Positions 1 to 11,359 are shown, numbered from the stretch's first letter. The stretch is 64,000 bases of DNA from Jatrophihabitans_A lederbergiae (GCF_031845305.1 NZ_JAVREH010000003.1:186001-250000), one strand, 5' to 3'. The notes: generated by a model from the sequence alone, not told the origin. Translations and numbers: made by a program.

Positions 1-388
1 CGAACCGGGCCAGCGTCGAGGTGGCCTCCGTCGCGTAGCCGCGGCTCCAGAAGTTCGAGGCGATCCAGTATCCGATCTCAGCGCTGGCCCGTCCCGACAC
101 CGGAAAGTTCAGGGACGCGCTGCCCACCAGCTCGCCGGTGGTGTTCTCGGCCACGGCGCAGTCCAGGCTGCTGCCTCGGCCACGACCGGCCGTGCCGCCC
201 TCTGTGACGAACGCGACGGCGTCCTGAGCGGTGTAGGGCGTCGGTAGTAAGGGCAGGTAGGCGCTCATCCGCCGATCCGCCATGACGGATTGCACGGCCG
301 GGGCATCAGAACGCTGCCAAGGCCGCAGCGTCAGCCGTCCACCGTGCAGCACCAGGCCGTCGAGCTCGATGCCGTTCCATTCCGCCAT
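1..388 (-). CDS. GNAT-family N-acetyltransferase, 3' end outside window
   Basis: Reading leftward from an ATG at 386-388, the frame stays open to the window edge for about 129 residues. The protein begins MAEWNGIELDG and then has the RimJ/RimL layout: a basic LTLRPW strand near residue 20, a variable acceptor-binding region, and the GYWIASNFWSRGYATEA stretch, where SRGYAT is the acetyl-CoA pyrophosphate-binding loop. Such enzymes transfer acetyl groups to N-termini or small amines; the substrate cannot be told. It is divergent from secA, whose start is 67 bp away, so the two promoters must share that short gap. The C-terminal third is missing because of the window boundary, not because of decay. 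Confidence 0.85.
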   Translation of the reverse strand, partial: MAEWNGIELDGLVLHGGRLTLRPWQRSDAPAVQSVMADRRMSAYLPLLPTPYTAQDAVAFVTEGGTAGRGRGSSLDCAVAENTTGELVGSASLNFPVSGRASAEIGYWIASNFWSRGYATEATSTLARF

Positions 389-455
389 GGCACCCAGATT
401 GCCAGATTGTCGACATTGAAGTTCACCGCCGAGACAGGGCACGTACGATGAGGGT

Positions 456-3329
<2,874 letters not shown>

Positions 3330-3371
3330 CCTGTGACGGGCTGGGTGGCGTCCGTGCTGTCCGGTTCGCAC

Positions 3372-3387
3372 ATTGGTCTGGACCAGT
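3372..3387. promoter_or_regulatory. dre-like operator 1 (DasR-type) upstream of chitinase
   Basis: The 16-mer ATTGGTCTGGACCAGT is a near-perfect inverted repeat with core TGGTCTGGACCA. The known dre consensus, bound by the GntR regulator DasR in Streptomyces, centres on TGGTCTAGACCA, so this differs at one central base. It lies 245 bp upstream of the chitinase ATG. Confidence 0.7.
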
Positions 3388-3443
3388 TTTGCCGGTTGGT
3401 GGCCACTCGCGCCCGAATTCGGGCTACCACCAGGCAAATCTAA

Positions 3444-3459
3444 ATTGGACTAGACCAAA
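3444..3459. promoter_or_regulatory. dre-like operator 2 (DasR-type) abutting the chitinase promoter
   Basis: ATTGGACTAGACCAAA has the core TGGACTAGACCA, one base away from the dre core. It ends four bases before a TTGACA -35 hexamer, so a bound repressor would block RNA polymerase. It is the second copy, 72 bp from the first. Confidence 0.7.
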
Positions 3460-3462
3460 GTA

Positions 3463-3492
3463 TTGACAGCGCCTTCCGTGTTGGTGCACATT
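3463..3492 (+). promoter_or_regulatory. Candidate chitinase promoter
   Basis: A consensus -35 TTGACA (3463-3468) is followed after 18 bp by CACATT (3487-3492), a weak -10. A 5' leader of about 130 nt would result. The -35 is strong by sequence; the -10 assignment is tentative. Confidence 0.4.
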
Positions 3493-3631
3493 CTCTCTAT
3501 TGGCGCGATCTCTTCCCAGAGTTCCCGCTAACCGAACGGCACAACAGTGCCGAGCGGCGAGAGCGCCCGTCCGGCGCGACCCCCCACGCAGGTGCCGGAC
3601 GAGGGTGCAACCCGTGCCCCAGGAGAACGAA

Positions 3632-4903
3632 ATGAAGCGAGCACACCTCGCGTCGGCCCTGCTGGCGGTGACCGTGGCCGCTGGTGTCAGCGCCGCGGCC
3701 ACCGGCAACGCCGACGCAGGAGTCACCCGGCCTGCCGCGGTCACTCCGGCCGCGACCCTCAGCAGCAACTGGTACGCCTCGGCGCCGTACCTGATGCCGC
3801 AGAGCAACAACCCGCCCGACCCGACGGTCGTCATGGCCGCTACGGGACAGAAGGCGTTCCAGCTCGCGTTCATCCTGGCGCCCAACGGCGGTGGCTGTAG
3901 CCCCACCTGGGACGGGACCAGCGCCGTCTCCTCCGACACCGTGGTCGCGGGGGTCATCAACAAGATCCGTGGCGCCGGCGGCGACGTCTCGGTGTCCGTC
4001 GGCGGTTACGGCGGCACCAAGCTCGGCCAGAACTGCGCCGATGTGGCCTCTACCGCGGCCGCGTACCAGCAGGTGATCACCAAGTACGGCCTGAAGGCGA
4101 TCGACTTCGACCTCGAGGAGCCCGAGTACGAGAACACCGCGGCGATCGCGAATGAACTGGGCGCCGCGAAGACCCTGCAGGCGAACAACCCGGGCCTCTT
4201 CATCTCGATCACCATGCCGGGAACGACCTCGGGCACCGGCTACTTCGGCACCCAGCTGATCGATGCGGCAAAATCGATCGGCTTCACTCCGAACAACTAC
4301 TCGATCATGCCCTTCGACGGTGGGTTCAACGGCGGGTCATCGCAGGTTGCGGCTCTCGAGTCGTTCCACAGCCTGCTGATGAGCCACCTGGGCTGGAGCT
4401 CGGCCACCGCGTACGCCCACGAGGGCTTCTCCGGCATGAACGGTAAGTCCGACGCCTCGGAGATGTTCTACCAGGCCGACTTCCAGACCGTTCTCGACTA
4501 TGCGACCAGTCACGGCCTGGGCCGGTTCACCTTCTGGTCGGTCAACCGGGACCGACCGTGTGGCTCCACCACCGACAACGGCGTGTGCAGCAACGTCCCG
4601 CAGAATGCCTGGGACTTCACCAAGTTCACCACGAAGTTCGCCGGTGCGACCCCGCCTACCAGCACTCCGCCTACCAGCACACCTCCGCCGACGACCACAC
4701 CTCCGCCGACGACCACGCCGCCGACGACCACGCCTCCGCCGACCACCGGCACGTGCACGATTGCGGCCTGGAGCTCGACGGTCGCCTACAACGGCGGGGC
4801 GGTGGTGTCGTACAACCAGCACAAGTGGACCGCCAAGTGGTGGAGCCAGGCCGACGTACCGGGTGGCGCCGCTGGCGTATGGACGGACAACGGCACCTGC
4901 TGA
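3632..4903 (+). CDS. Secreted GH18 chitinase with C-terminal chitin-binding module
   Basis: This 423-residue exported enzyme hydrolyses beta-1,4-GlcNAc linkages of chitin. The ATG at 3632 is preceded by AGGAGA and opens a clear signal peptide (MKRAHLASALLAVTVAAG, cleavage likely near residue 30). The GH18 barrel carries SVSVGGYGG (about 120-128) and the catalytic DFDLE (158-162), where E162 is the predicted acid/base. After the barrel come a Thr/Pro linker (about 361-390) and a family 5/12-type carbohydrate-binding module with aromatic residues in NQHKWTAKWW. Two dre-like operators upstream suggest control by a DasR-type GlcNAc-responsive regulator, so it probably feeds amino-sugar catabolism. 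It sits alone between secA and unrelated housekeeping genes. Confidence 0.93.
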   Translation: MKRAHLASALLAVTVAAGVSAAATGNADAGVTRPAAVTPAATLSSNWYASAPYLMPQSNNPPDPTVVMAATGQKAFQLAFILAPNGGGCSPTWDGTSAVSSDTVVAGVINKIRGAGGDVSVSVGGYGGTKLGQNCADVASTAAAYQQVITKYGLKAIDFDLEEPEYENTAAIANELGAAKTLQANNPGLFISITMPGTTSGTGYFGTQLIDAAKSIGFTPNNYSIMPFDGGFNGGSSQVAALESFHSLLMSHLGWSSATAYAHEGFSGMNGKSDASEMFYQADFQTVLDYATSHGLGRFTFWSVNRDRPCGSTTDNGVCSNVPQNAWDFTKFTTKFAGATPPTSTPPTSTPPPTTTPPPTTTPPTTTPPPTTGTCTIAAWSSTVAYNGGAVVSYNQHKWTAKWWSQADVPGGAAGVWTDNGTC

Positions 4904-4991
4904 GCTCAACGCGCGCCTGGTTCTCCAAGTGCACCGAAGCCCGACTCGATCGCAACGCACACAACACCTCACAGAGCGGGGAGCGGGCCTG

Positions 4992-5549
4992 ATGCGGTGG
5001 GACGGCCTGTTTGCGGACCTGGAAGCGCAGGCCGCGGCATTGCACAGTGCTGAACGCGGCGCGGAGATCGAGGAGCGCACCCGGGCCGAGGCCGGTCGAC
5101 TGACGTTGCTGGATCGGTTGCGTCCCGCGGTGGGCGCCACGGTTCGGGTGCGTAGCCGCGGCGGGGTGTCGATAGCCGGCGACGTCCAGCAGGTCGGTAG
5201 CGAATGGATATTGCTGGACGAGGGAGCAGGACGCGAAGCCCTGGTGGTGCTGTCGGCCGTGACGTCCGTCGCCGGACTGGGTCGGCTGTCGGCGGTGCCG
5301 GACACCATGGGTGTCGTGCAGCTCCGGCTGGGACTGCGGCATGCGTTGCGGGGCATCGCGCGGGACCGCTCACCGCTTCGGCTGCACCTCGTCGACGAGA
5401 CCGTCCTGGACGGCACGCTGGACCGAGTGGGTGCGGACTTCATCGAGTTTGCCCTGCACCCGCCTGGTGAATCTCGACGGCGTGCCGAGGTGCGGGAGGT
5501 GCTGGTGGTGGCGCTGTCCGCGGTCGCCGTACTACGCCGGGACGGCTAG
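4992..5549 (+). CDS. Conserved actinobacterial hypothetical protein
   Basis: This 185-residue protein starts at an ATG preceded by a purine-rich GGGGAG. I do not recognise a named family. An N-terminal Glu/Ala-rich helix (about 10-40) is followed by alternating beta strands, with RVRSRGG and GDVQQVGSEWILLDEG suggesting a small beta-barrel repeated in the second half (LDGTLDRVGADFIEFAL). That resembles Sm-like folds, but this is only a visual impression. There is no signal peptide or membrane segment. Its TAG stop shares the CTAG tetranucleotide with the stop of the convergent Rv3235-family gene. The place between secA and the Rv3235 family gene suggests a core but uncharacterised function. 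Confidence 0.7.
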   Translation: MRWDGLFADLEAQAAALHSAERGAEIEERTRAEAGRLTLLDRLRPAVGATVRVRSRGGVSIAGDVQQVGSEWILLDEGAGREALVVLSAVTSVAGLGRLSAVPDTMGVVQLRLGLRHALRGIARDRSPLRLHLVDETVLDGTLDRVGADFIEFALHPPGESRRRAEVREVLVVALSAVAVLRRDG

Positions 5550-6115
5550 CCGATCTGCAGCCGGACGCAGCGCCAGCGGCCGTCCAGACCCTCCAAGCGC
5601 AGTGCCATCGCACGGAAGCGGTCCTCCACGCGCAGGACGGCCGCTACCTCGGCGACACCGTCGGCCGGCTCGGTGAAGTGCAATGAGTGCACCGCGGCCG
5701 GACGCTGGCTCGTTCCCAGCCGCGAGATCCGGCCGGCGTCACGGGCCAGGCCTGCCTGCACGGCGGGGCTGGTGTGCTGACTGAGCTGACCGGGGGAGCG
5801 GCGTCCGGTCGCGGTCTCGATCACCCCGACGACCAGGCGGCGGGTAAACGAGCGAAGCTCCGGAAGGTCGTGCCGACCGGTCGGCTGAGCCGCGAACGGA
5901 TCGATACCGGCGTTCAACCTGCGGGCCGACGGAATGCTGAGATCAGCGGGTTCAAAGGGCAGCAACTGGTCGAGCGGGCCGACCAGGCTGAGCCTGCGCG
6001 GCGGCTGCTCGTCGTCGAAGGGCGGTTCACGCTGCGGAGCGGGGCGCAGCGCGAACCGCTGCCGTGCCGCCTCGGGAGTCGGTGCGAAACTGGACGCGAG
6101 GGTCGTGACTGACAT
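5546..6115 (-). CDS. Rv3235-family protein
   Basis: A 189-residue protein starting MSVTTLASSF at the ATG at 6113-6115. The first half is Pro/Arg-rich and probably disordered. The conserved C-terminal half (about 90-189) contains LRSFTRRLVVGVIETATGRR, SPGQLSQHTS and the closing strand pattern RCVRLQIG that mark the Rv3235 family, annotated in mycobacteria only as conserved. No catalytic residues are evident. The gene starts two bases after the stop of the LysM gene, so the two are translationally linked. Function is unknown; the LysM partner hints at the cell envelope. Confidence 0.8.
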   Translation of the reverse strand: MSVTTLASSFAPTPEAARQRFALRPAPQREPPFDDEQPPRRLSLVGPLDQLLPFEPADLSIPSARRLNAGIDPFAAQPTGRHDLPELRSFTRRLVVGVIETATGRRSPGQLSQHTSPAVQAGLARDAGRISRLGTSQRPAAVHSLHFTEPADGVAEVAAVLRVEDRFRAMALRLEGLDGRWRCVRLQIG

Positions 6116-6117
6116 GG

Positions 6118-6837
6118 CTATTCCTTCGTGGTGGGTTGAGTCGCTGCCGGTGCATGGAGCTGCGATCCGGGCCTGAGCACGTTGGGGTCCGGGCCGACCG
6201 TCGCTCGGTTGGCGGCGTACCAGCGGGGCCACTCGGTGGCTATCTGCGCCGGTGTGGCGGAGCCTCCGAGCTGCCGGCGGGCGATGAGCCATAGCGAGTC
6301 GCCGGGCCGCACGGCGACCTCCGAGGCAGGTGCTCCCCGCGGGGTGGTCGCACCGGTGCCCGGCGAGTCGCTGTCCGTGGGCCACTGGAGAGCCAATGCG
6401 CTTCCCGCTGCGGCATCCGTCGGCCACGCGGGCGCGGCGGCCGATTCCGCGGCACCCTGCGGCGATGCCGACCCGCCGGCAGCGAACGCGCTGGCCGGGG
6501 CTGCCAAAATGCTTGCCCCCGCCGCCGCGATCACCACCCGGCGAAGCGCGGACGGCAGGGCGTGACGCGCGATGAGGTCCGCTACCCGTCCGAGCTGGCC
6601 GGGACCGAGCGACAGCACGGTGGCCGACGTGCCGAGACAGAGCCACATGGCGGCCAGCCACAACAGCGCGCCCGCCAGCGTGGCCACGGCGCTGTCCGCG
6701 CCCACGGCATCGATCCACTGGTGCGGCGCTGACAGGTCGAGAACGAGCTCACGTGCGTGTGGCCAGTATCGAGTCGCTACTACGGCAGCCGCGAGTGGAG
6801 CGACGGCGGTAGCGGCGCGGGCGAGGCAAGAAGACAC
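6118..6837 (-). CDS. Membrane-anchored LysM-domain protein
   Basis: This 239-residue protein begins at a GTG (MSSCLARAAT). Two hydrophobic segments can be seen, about residues 49-68 (TLAGALLWLAAMWLCLG) and 97-120 (VVIAAAGASILAAPASAFAA). They are followed by an Ala/Ser/Pro-rich linker and a C-terminal LysM module (about 172-230) with VRPGDSLWLIARR and NRATVGPDPNVLRPG. LysM modules bind GlcNAc-containing glycans such as peptidoglycan, so the C-terminus should lie outside the membrane. It is the first gene of a two-gene operon with the Rv3235-family gene. An equivalent pair occurs in other actinobacteria near an HTH/excisionase-type gene, as here. Confidence 0.85.
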   Translation of the reverse strand: MSSCLARAATAVAPLAAAVVATRYWPHARELVLDLSAPHQWIDAVGADSAVATLAGALLWLAAMWLCLGTSATVLSLGPGQLGRVADLIARHALPSALRRVVIAAAGASILAAPASAFAAGGSASPQGAAESAAAPAWPTDAAAGSALALQWPTDSDSPGTGATTPRGAPASEVAVRPGDSLWLIARRQLGGSATPAQIATEWPRWYAANRATVGPDPNVLRPGSQLHAPAATQPTTKE

Positions 6838-7046
6838 GGCAAACCCTTCATTTGCTTACGTTTGCATTCATACGCTGCTGTCTGCGCCTAGGTCAAATAC
6901 GGACGCTTGACGTGAAGAGTCCCTGCCGTTACGGCATGACGACGTGCGGCTTGGCGAATTACTGGTGCGGTCGCGGCACTCTCCAGTCTTGGAGCCCACT
7001 GCTTGAGCCGAGTGCCTGCGGCCGGCTGACGTGGAATGGAGTCGAC

Positions 7047-7130
7047 GTGGTCATTCACATCGGCACGTCGGGTTGGAGTTACCACGCGAGGGCGTTGTCG
7101 ACGGTGCTCGTGGGATGGGCCGACGGGTGA
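7047..7130 (+). pseudogene. Possible N-terminal relic of a DUF72-family gene
   Basis: A 27-codon frame reads VVIHIGTSGWSYHA and then diverges and stops at a TGA at 7128-7130. IGTSGWSY is the hallmark N-terminus of DUF72 proteins, normally about 240-280 residues long. Nothing resembling the rest of the family follows before the oppositely oriented HTH gene at 7430, so the body has been lost. The surrounding 356-bp stretch (6838-7193) otherwise shows no gene; its left part should hold the promoter of the LysM operon. The match is short and could be chance. Confidence 0.4.
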
Positions 7131-7193
7131 CATCTCCGCGCTGCTGGGTAGGCGCTACCACGGATCACCGATCGCTGCCGGCGCGCGCCCCGC

Positions 7194-7430
7194 TCAGGTC
7201 TGGTCGGCCGCGGATTCGATGAAGGGGTGCTCGGCCACGAACTGCCGGGTCTGGTCATACATCCGGGCGATGTAGGCCTCGAGCTGCTCCCGCTCCACCC
7301 GCCACTGGCCGCGGCCACCGATCTTGATCGCGGTCAGCTCACCCGAGCGCACCAGCGCGTACGTCTGGGAGGCCGAGATGTTCAGCACCTCGGCGACATC
7401 ACTCAATGTCAGGAACCGTGCGTCGGTCAT
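7194..7430 (-). CDS. Excisionase/MerR-like helix-turn-helix DNA-binding protein
   Basis: A 78-residue protein whose first two thirds form a winged HTH of the excisionase type: FLTLSDVAEVLNISASQTYALVRSGEL (residues about 6-32), followed by the wing AIKIGGRGQWRVEREQLEAYI. No partner domain is present. Small proteins of this sort in actinobacteria (BldC-like) bind DNA directly as regulators rather than acting in phage excision, and no integrase is nearby. A perfect DnaA-box sequence (7512-7520) lies upstream of its start, in the intergenic region shared with the divergent SAF-domain gene. Its targets cannot be predicted from the sequence. Confidence 0.85.
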   Translation of the reverse strand: MTDARFLTLSDVAEVLNISASQTYALVRSGELTAIKIGGRGQWRVEREQLEAYIARMYDQTRQFVAEHPFIESAADQT

Positions 7431-7511
7431 CGGGTCACCTCCTGTGCGCTCGCTGCCGGGGCGACGATATCGCCTCGTCGAGTGTGGCAGTCGGTGTGGA
7501 TGCCGCCCGGG

Positions 7512-7520
7512 TTATCCACA
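7512..7520. promoter_or_regulatory. Perfect DnaA-box sequence TTATCCACA
   Basis: TTATCCACA lies between the divergent HTH gene and the SAF-domain gene. This AT-rich 9-mer is rare in DNA of this composition. A single box may only be coincidental or regulatory. Confidence 0.4.
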
Positions 7521-7571
7521 ACCTTCGACGCGGCTCCACCCGCAGCCGTTCCATCAGGCAAGATGCACGCT

Positions 7572-8261
7572 ATGGCCGATACGTCACAACGGGCGCTGCC
7601 CGCCTCTCCGACACCGCGTCGGGTGAAGACGCCCAGCTGGCTCGATCGGAGGCTGGTGACCGGCGTGGTGCTGGTGCTGGTGGCAGTGCTGGTCGGTGCG
7701 TCGGTGCTGTCCTCGGCGGACAAGCGCCAGCCGGTGTGGAGCCTCACCCATGACGTCGCGGCCGGCACGGTGCTCACCGGAGCGGACCTGCGACCGGTGC
7801 GGGTGCAACTCGGCTCCGCGGCGGCGGGCTACCTGCCGATCACCGAGGCGGTGGCGGGCAAGACGGTCCGGCACGCGATGGGTGGCGGGCAGCTCCTACC
7901 GCGGGACGAGGTCGCCGTGCCACCGGGCGGCGTGACGGTCACCGTGCCCGTCCAGCCCCAGACCGCTCCGGGAATCGGCAGGGGTGACCGGGTCACGGTG
8001 TGGATCAGCACGAAGACCTGTCGCGGCGTGGTGCTGGTCAGTGGCGTGCCGGTGCAGAGCGCCGATCGGGCGAGCAGGGCCGGGTTCGGCTCGGACAGCG
8101 GCTCGCTGCTCGTACTGCGGGTGCCCTCCGCCGAGGCGACCAGGATCGTGTCGGCGCTGGACCTTCCCGGGGCGGTGATCCGGGCCGGTGTCCTGTCGTC
8201 GGATCAGCAGGCCGAGGACGGCACCGCCGACCTGACGGCCTGCGCGGGTCCGGGCACGTGA
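7572..8261 (+). CDS. SAF-domain membrane protein (CpaB/RcpC-like)
   Basis: A 229-residue protein beginning MADTSQRALP; an in-frame ATG nine bases earlier (7563) is an alternative start, and neither has a convincing Shine-Dalgarno. A basic N-terminus precedes one transmembrane helix (about 28-47, VTGVVLVLVAVLVGASVL). The SAF fold follows with VWSLTHDVAAGTVLTGADLR and a beta-clip region to the end. Such proteins are periplasmic or extracytoplasmic assembly factors in Flp/Tad-type pilus systems, but actinobacteria often carry this pair without pilus genes. Its stop overlaps the GTG of the ParA-like gene by 4 nt, so the two are co-translated. Confidence 0.8.
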   Translation: MADTSQRALPASPTPRRVKTPSWLDRRLVTGVVLVLVAVLVGASVLSSADKRQPVWSLTHDVAAGTVLTGADLRPVRVQLGSAAAGYLPITEAVAGKTVRHAMGGGQLLPRDEVAVPPGGVTVTVPVQPQTAPGIGRGDRVTVWISTKTCRGVVLVSGVPVQSADRASRAGFGSDSGSLLVLRVPSAEATRIVSALDLPGAVIRAGVLSSDQQAEDGTADLTACAGPGT

Positions 8262-9667
8262 GCATCGCCGTGGTGACCGCCGCCGACGGCGCCGCCTGGG
8301 AGGCGGTCCTGCTGGCCGACCCCGGCCTTCGCGCCGCAGACGTCATCGACATCGTGCGCAGATGCGTCGACGTCGTGGAACTGCTCGCAGTGGCAGCGTC
8401 CGGGCAGGCCATGGCAGCCTTGGTGGACGCCCGGCTGCGCAGGCTGGATTCGGACGCGGTGGACCGATTGCTCGCGGCGGGGGTCGCTGTGGTCGGCGTC
8501 GCCGGTGGTGAGGCCGACTCGGAGCTGTTGCGGGAGGCGGGGGTCGGCTTCTCCGTCATGGCCGGCTCCGACGCCTCGGTGTTCGCCGAGGTGATCGCGG
8601 GCGCCGTCCGGGATCTCGCCGGTGACGAACCCGGCGGTCGAAGCTTCGGCGACCCGGCCTTCGCCACCGGGTCGGTGCTTCCGCCGGTCGACCCGCAGCG
8701 GCCGGGTCTGATCCAGCCCTTCATCCCCGCTGAGAACTTCTCCGCGGGGATCGGTGCCGGCGTGACCGCGTCCCCCAGCTCGCCGGTGGCCGGGCTGCCG
8801 GCCAGACCTGCCGGTAGCCCGGCGAACGGAGCCTTTGCCACCGAACCTGCCGTGATCGCCGTCTGGGGTCCGACCGGGGCTCCTGGCCGCAGCACCGTCG
8901 CGGTCACGCTGGCTGACGAACTGGCCAGGCTCGGTATGAGTTCGCTGCTGATCGATGCCGATGTGTACGGCGGTGTGGTCGCCACCATGTTCGGCCTGCT
9001 CGACGACTCTCCCGGCCTGGTGGCCGCGTGTCGACAGGCGCAGGCCCACCGACTCGATTCGACCGCCTTGGCCTCGCTGTGCTGGCAGTTACCCGGCGAG
9101 CTGCGGGTGCTCACCGGGATCGCGCGAGCTGACCGGTGGCCCGAGATCCGGCCGACCGCCCTCACCGAGGTACTGGACGTGGCCAGGGACCTGGCGGCCT
9201 TCACCATTGTCGACCTGGGCTTTGCGTTGGAAACCGACGAGGAGCTGAGCTTCGACACGCTCGCCCCACGGCGCAACGGGGCCACCCTGGCGACTCTGGA
9301 TGCCGCCGACCTCGTGCTGGTGGTCGGTTCGGCCGACCCGGTCGGGACGCAGCGGCTGGTGCGCGGGCTCGCCGAGTTGCGGGCCGCTGAGGTGAACGCG
9401 CCAGTATGGATCGCGCTCAACCGGGTCCGGCGCGGTTCGGTGCCGGGCAACCCGGGCACCGAACTCGACACGGCGCTACGCCGTTTCACCGGTCACAGCG
9501 CGGCCGCGTTGTTGCCCTATGACCTCACCGGGCTGGACCAGGCAGCCGTTGCAGGCAAGACTCTCGGCGAGGCGGCGCCGACCAGCCCCCTGCGGCGAGC
9601 CGTCACCGAACTCGCGACCGCGTTGAGCGGTGTTCCCGCACCCTCTCGCGGCAGGCGTCGAAGGTAA
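8258..9667 (+). CDS. CpaE/MinD-like P-loop ATPase with pseudo-receiver N-terminus
   Basis: A 469-residue protein starting at the GTG that overlaps the SAF gene. Residues 1-120 look like a receiver-type domain, and about 130-195 is a Pro/Ala linker. From about 198 comes a ParA/MinD ATPase: VWGPTGAPGRSTVAV (P-loop 204-212), LLIDADVYGG (switch I region) and TIVDLGF. The deviant Walker A has Arg in place of the usual second Lys and Pro in place of the signature Lys. I have seen the GPTGAPGR form in actinobacterial relatives, so it is probably a family trait. Likely role: positioning or regulation of a surface machine with the SAF partner. No pilin or secretion ATPase gene is nearby. Confidence 0.8.
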   Translation: MSIAVVTAADGAAWEAVLLADPGLRAADVIDIVRRCVDVVELLAVAASGQAMAALVDARLRRLDSDAVDRLLAAGVAVVGVAGGEADSELLREAGVGFSVMAGSDASVFAEVIAGAVRDLAGDEPGGRSFGDPAFATGSVLPPVDPQRPGLIQPFIPAENFSAGIGAGVTASPSSPVAGLPARPAGSPANGAFATEPAVIAVWGPTGAPGRSTVAVTLADELARLGMSSLLIDADVYGGVVATMFGLLDDSPGLVAACRQAQAHRLDSTALASLCWQLPGELRVLTGIARADRWPEIRPTALTEVLDVARDLAAFTIVDLGFALETDEELSFDTLAPRRNGATLATLDAADLVLVVGSADPVGTQRLVRGLAELRAAEVNAPVWIALNRVRRGSVPGNPGTELDTALRRFTGHSAAALLPYDLTGLDQAAVAGKTLGEAAPTSPLRRAVTELATALSGVPAPSRGRRRR

Positions 9668-9774
9668 TGTGTCAATCCCGGCGCAGGACCCATGCCGCCC
9701 ACGCTCGACCATCGGCACCAGCTCGCCACTGAGGTCCGTCCGGTTGAGTCCGTAGCGAAGGAGCCCACCCGCAG

Positions 9775-11217
9775 ATGGCAGACCGGCTGAACCCGCTGGA
9801 CGTCTCGTTCCTTTACCTCGAGGGACGCAACACTCCCATGCACGTGGGCGGCCTGGCGGTGTTCGAGCCGCCGGCGGACGGGTTCGACTACGACAAGTTC
9901 GTCGACCTGATCGAGCAGCGGATCTCGCTCGTGCCCCGGTACCGGAAGAAGATCAAGTCGGTGCCGGGGCATCTGGCCAACCCGGTGTGGATGGACGACA
10001 CGGCCTTCGATCTCGGCTACCACGTCCGACGGTCGGCGTTGCCCCGTCCGGGTTCGGAGGAGCAGCTCAAGGAGTTGGTGGCACGGGTGCAGTCCCGCCC
10101 ACTGGACCGCAACCGGCCGCTGTGGGAGATGTACCTGGTGGAGGGCATGGCGGGTGGCCGGTTCGCCGTCATCCACAAGACGCACCACGCGATGGTGGAC
10201 GGCATCAACGCCATCGACATCGGCCAGGTCATCCTCGACGTCACGCCGGTCCCCCGGGCGCTGCCGGAGGACCTGTGGATGCCCCGCCCGGAGCCGGGTG
10301 CGGCGACCTTGGTGATGGACGCGGTGACCGACTTGGTTCGCCGGCCGACCGCTGTGGCCGACACCGTCCGGATGGGGCTTGCCGACGCGCGCAGCGTGGT
10401 ATCGAAGGTGTCCGCCGCCGCGGGCGGTCTGCTGTCGGCCGCGAAGGTGGCGGCCCGGCCGGCGCCCGCGTCGCCGCTGAACGCCTCGATCGGGGCACAG
10501 CGCCGGTTCGCGGTCGCGCGGACAGACCTCGATGACTACAAGCGGGTCCGTAAGGGTGGCACGACGAGTGGCAACGGCGGGGCCACCGTCAACGGCGGTG
10601 CGACAGTCAACGACGTCGTGCTGGCCACCGTCACTGGCGCGATCCGGGGCTGGATGCTGTCCCGGGGTGAGTCCGTCACGCCGGCCAACACCGTGCGGGC
10701 GATGGTGCCGGTCAGTGTCCGAGGCGACAGCGAGTCCGGCCAGTTGGGCAACCGGGTGTCCTCCTACCTGGTGGACCTGCCGGTGGGCGAATCCAATCCC
10801 ATCGTGCGGTTGAGCCAGGTCAGCTATGCCATGAAGGCGCACAAGGAGTCCGGTCAGTCGGTGGGCGCCGACGCGCTGGTCGCGCTGTCCGGTTTCGCTC
10901 CGCCGACGCTGCACGCGCTCGGGGCACGGGCGGCGAACAGCTTCACCCGCCGGCTGTTCAACGTCGTCGTGACCAACGTGCCCGGACCGCAGTTCCCGCT
11001 CTACGCCGCGGGGGCCGAGATGCTGGAGATGTTCCCGGTCGTGCCGCTGGCCAACGGGCAGGCGGTGTCGATCGGGCTGACCTCCTATGACGGCGGCGTG
11101 TACTTCGGGCTGAACGCCGATCGCGACGCCATGTTCGACGTCGATGTGCTCGGCTCACTCATCGAGGAGTCGCTGGCCGAGTTGGTCGAGGCGACCGGCG
11201 GCTCCCGGAAGCGGTGA
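9775..11217 (+). CDS. Wax ester synthase/diacylglycerol acyltransferase (WS/DGAT)
   Basis: This 480-residue acyltransferase transfers acyl-CoA to diacylglycerol or fatty alcohols to form storage lipid. The N-terminus MADRLNPLDVSFLYLEG is the family signature, and the catalytic HHxxxDG motif reads HHAMVDG (137-143). The C-terminal conserved block includes TNVPGP and NGQAVSIGLTSYDG. Length is normal for the family. GAAGGAG lies about ten bases before the ATG. A patatin-type lipase follows 142 bp downstream, consistent with paired synthesis and turnover of neutral lipid, though that patatin is frameshifted here. Confidence 0.95.
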   Translation: MADRLNPLDVSFLYLEGRNTPMHVGGLAVFEPPADGFDYDKFVDLIEQRISLVPRYRKKIKSVPGHLANPVWMDDTAFDLGYHVRRSALPRPGSEEQLKELVARVQSRPLDRNRPLWEMYLVEGMAGGRFAVIHKTHHAMVDGINAIDIGQVILDVTPVPRALPEDLWMPRPEPGAATLVMDAVTDLVRRPTAVADTVRMGLADARSVVSKVSAAAGGLLSAAKVAARPAPASPLNASIGAQRRFAVARTDLDDYKRVRKGGTTSGNGGATVNGGATVNDVVLATVTGAIRGWMLSRGESVTPANTVRAMVPVSVRGDSESGQLGNRVSSYLVDLPVGESNPIVRLSQVSYAMKAHKESGQSVGADALVALSGFAPPTLHALGARAANSFTRRLFNVVVTNVPGPQFPLYAAGAEMLEMFPVVPLANGQAVSIGLTSYDGGVYFGLNADRDAMFDVDVLGSLIEESLAELVEATGGSRKR

Positions 11218-11359
11218 GCTGGCGGCTGGTGCTGCTGTCTGACGGCGCGCCGCGCTGGTCGCCTCGCACGCACGCCCCGGTCGCTTGGCGCGTCGGCTGT
11301 GATCTCCACACTTGTGAGGCAGGCTCGACGAAGGTTGTTCGCCAGAGGGGACTGAGCGC

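Noticed and set aside
7194..7430. Phage excisionase marking an integrated element
   Set aside because: No integrase, attachment repeats or phage genes around it; the protein fits BldC-like chromosomal regulators.
8258..9667. SAF plus CpaE-like pair as a Tad/Flp pilus locus
   Set aside because: No pilin, prepilin peptidase, TadA-type ATPase or TadB/C genes in the neighbourhood.
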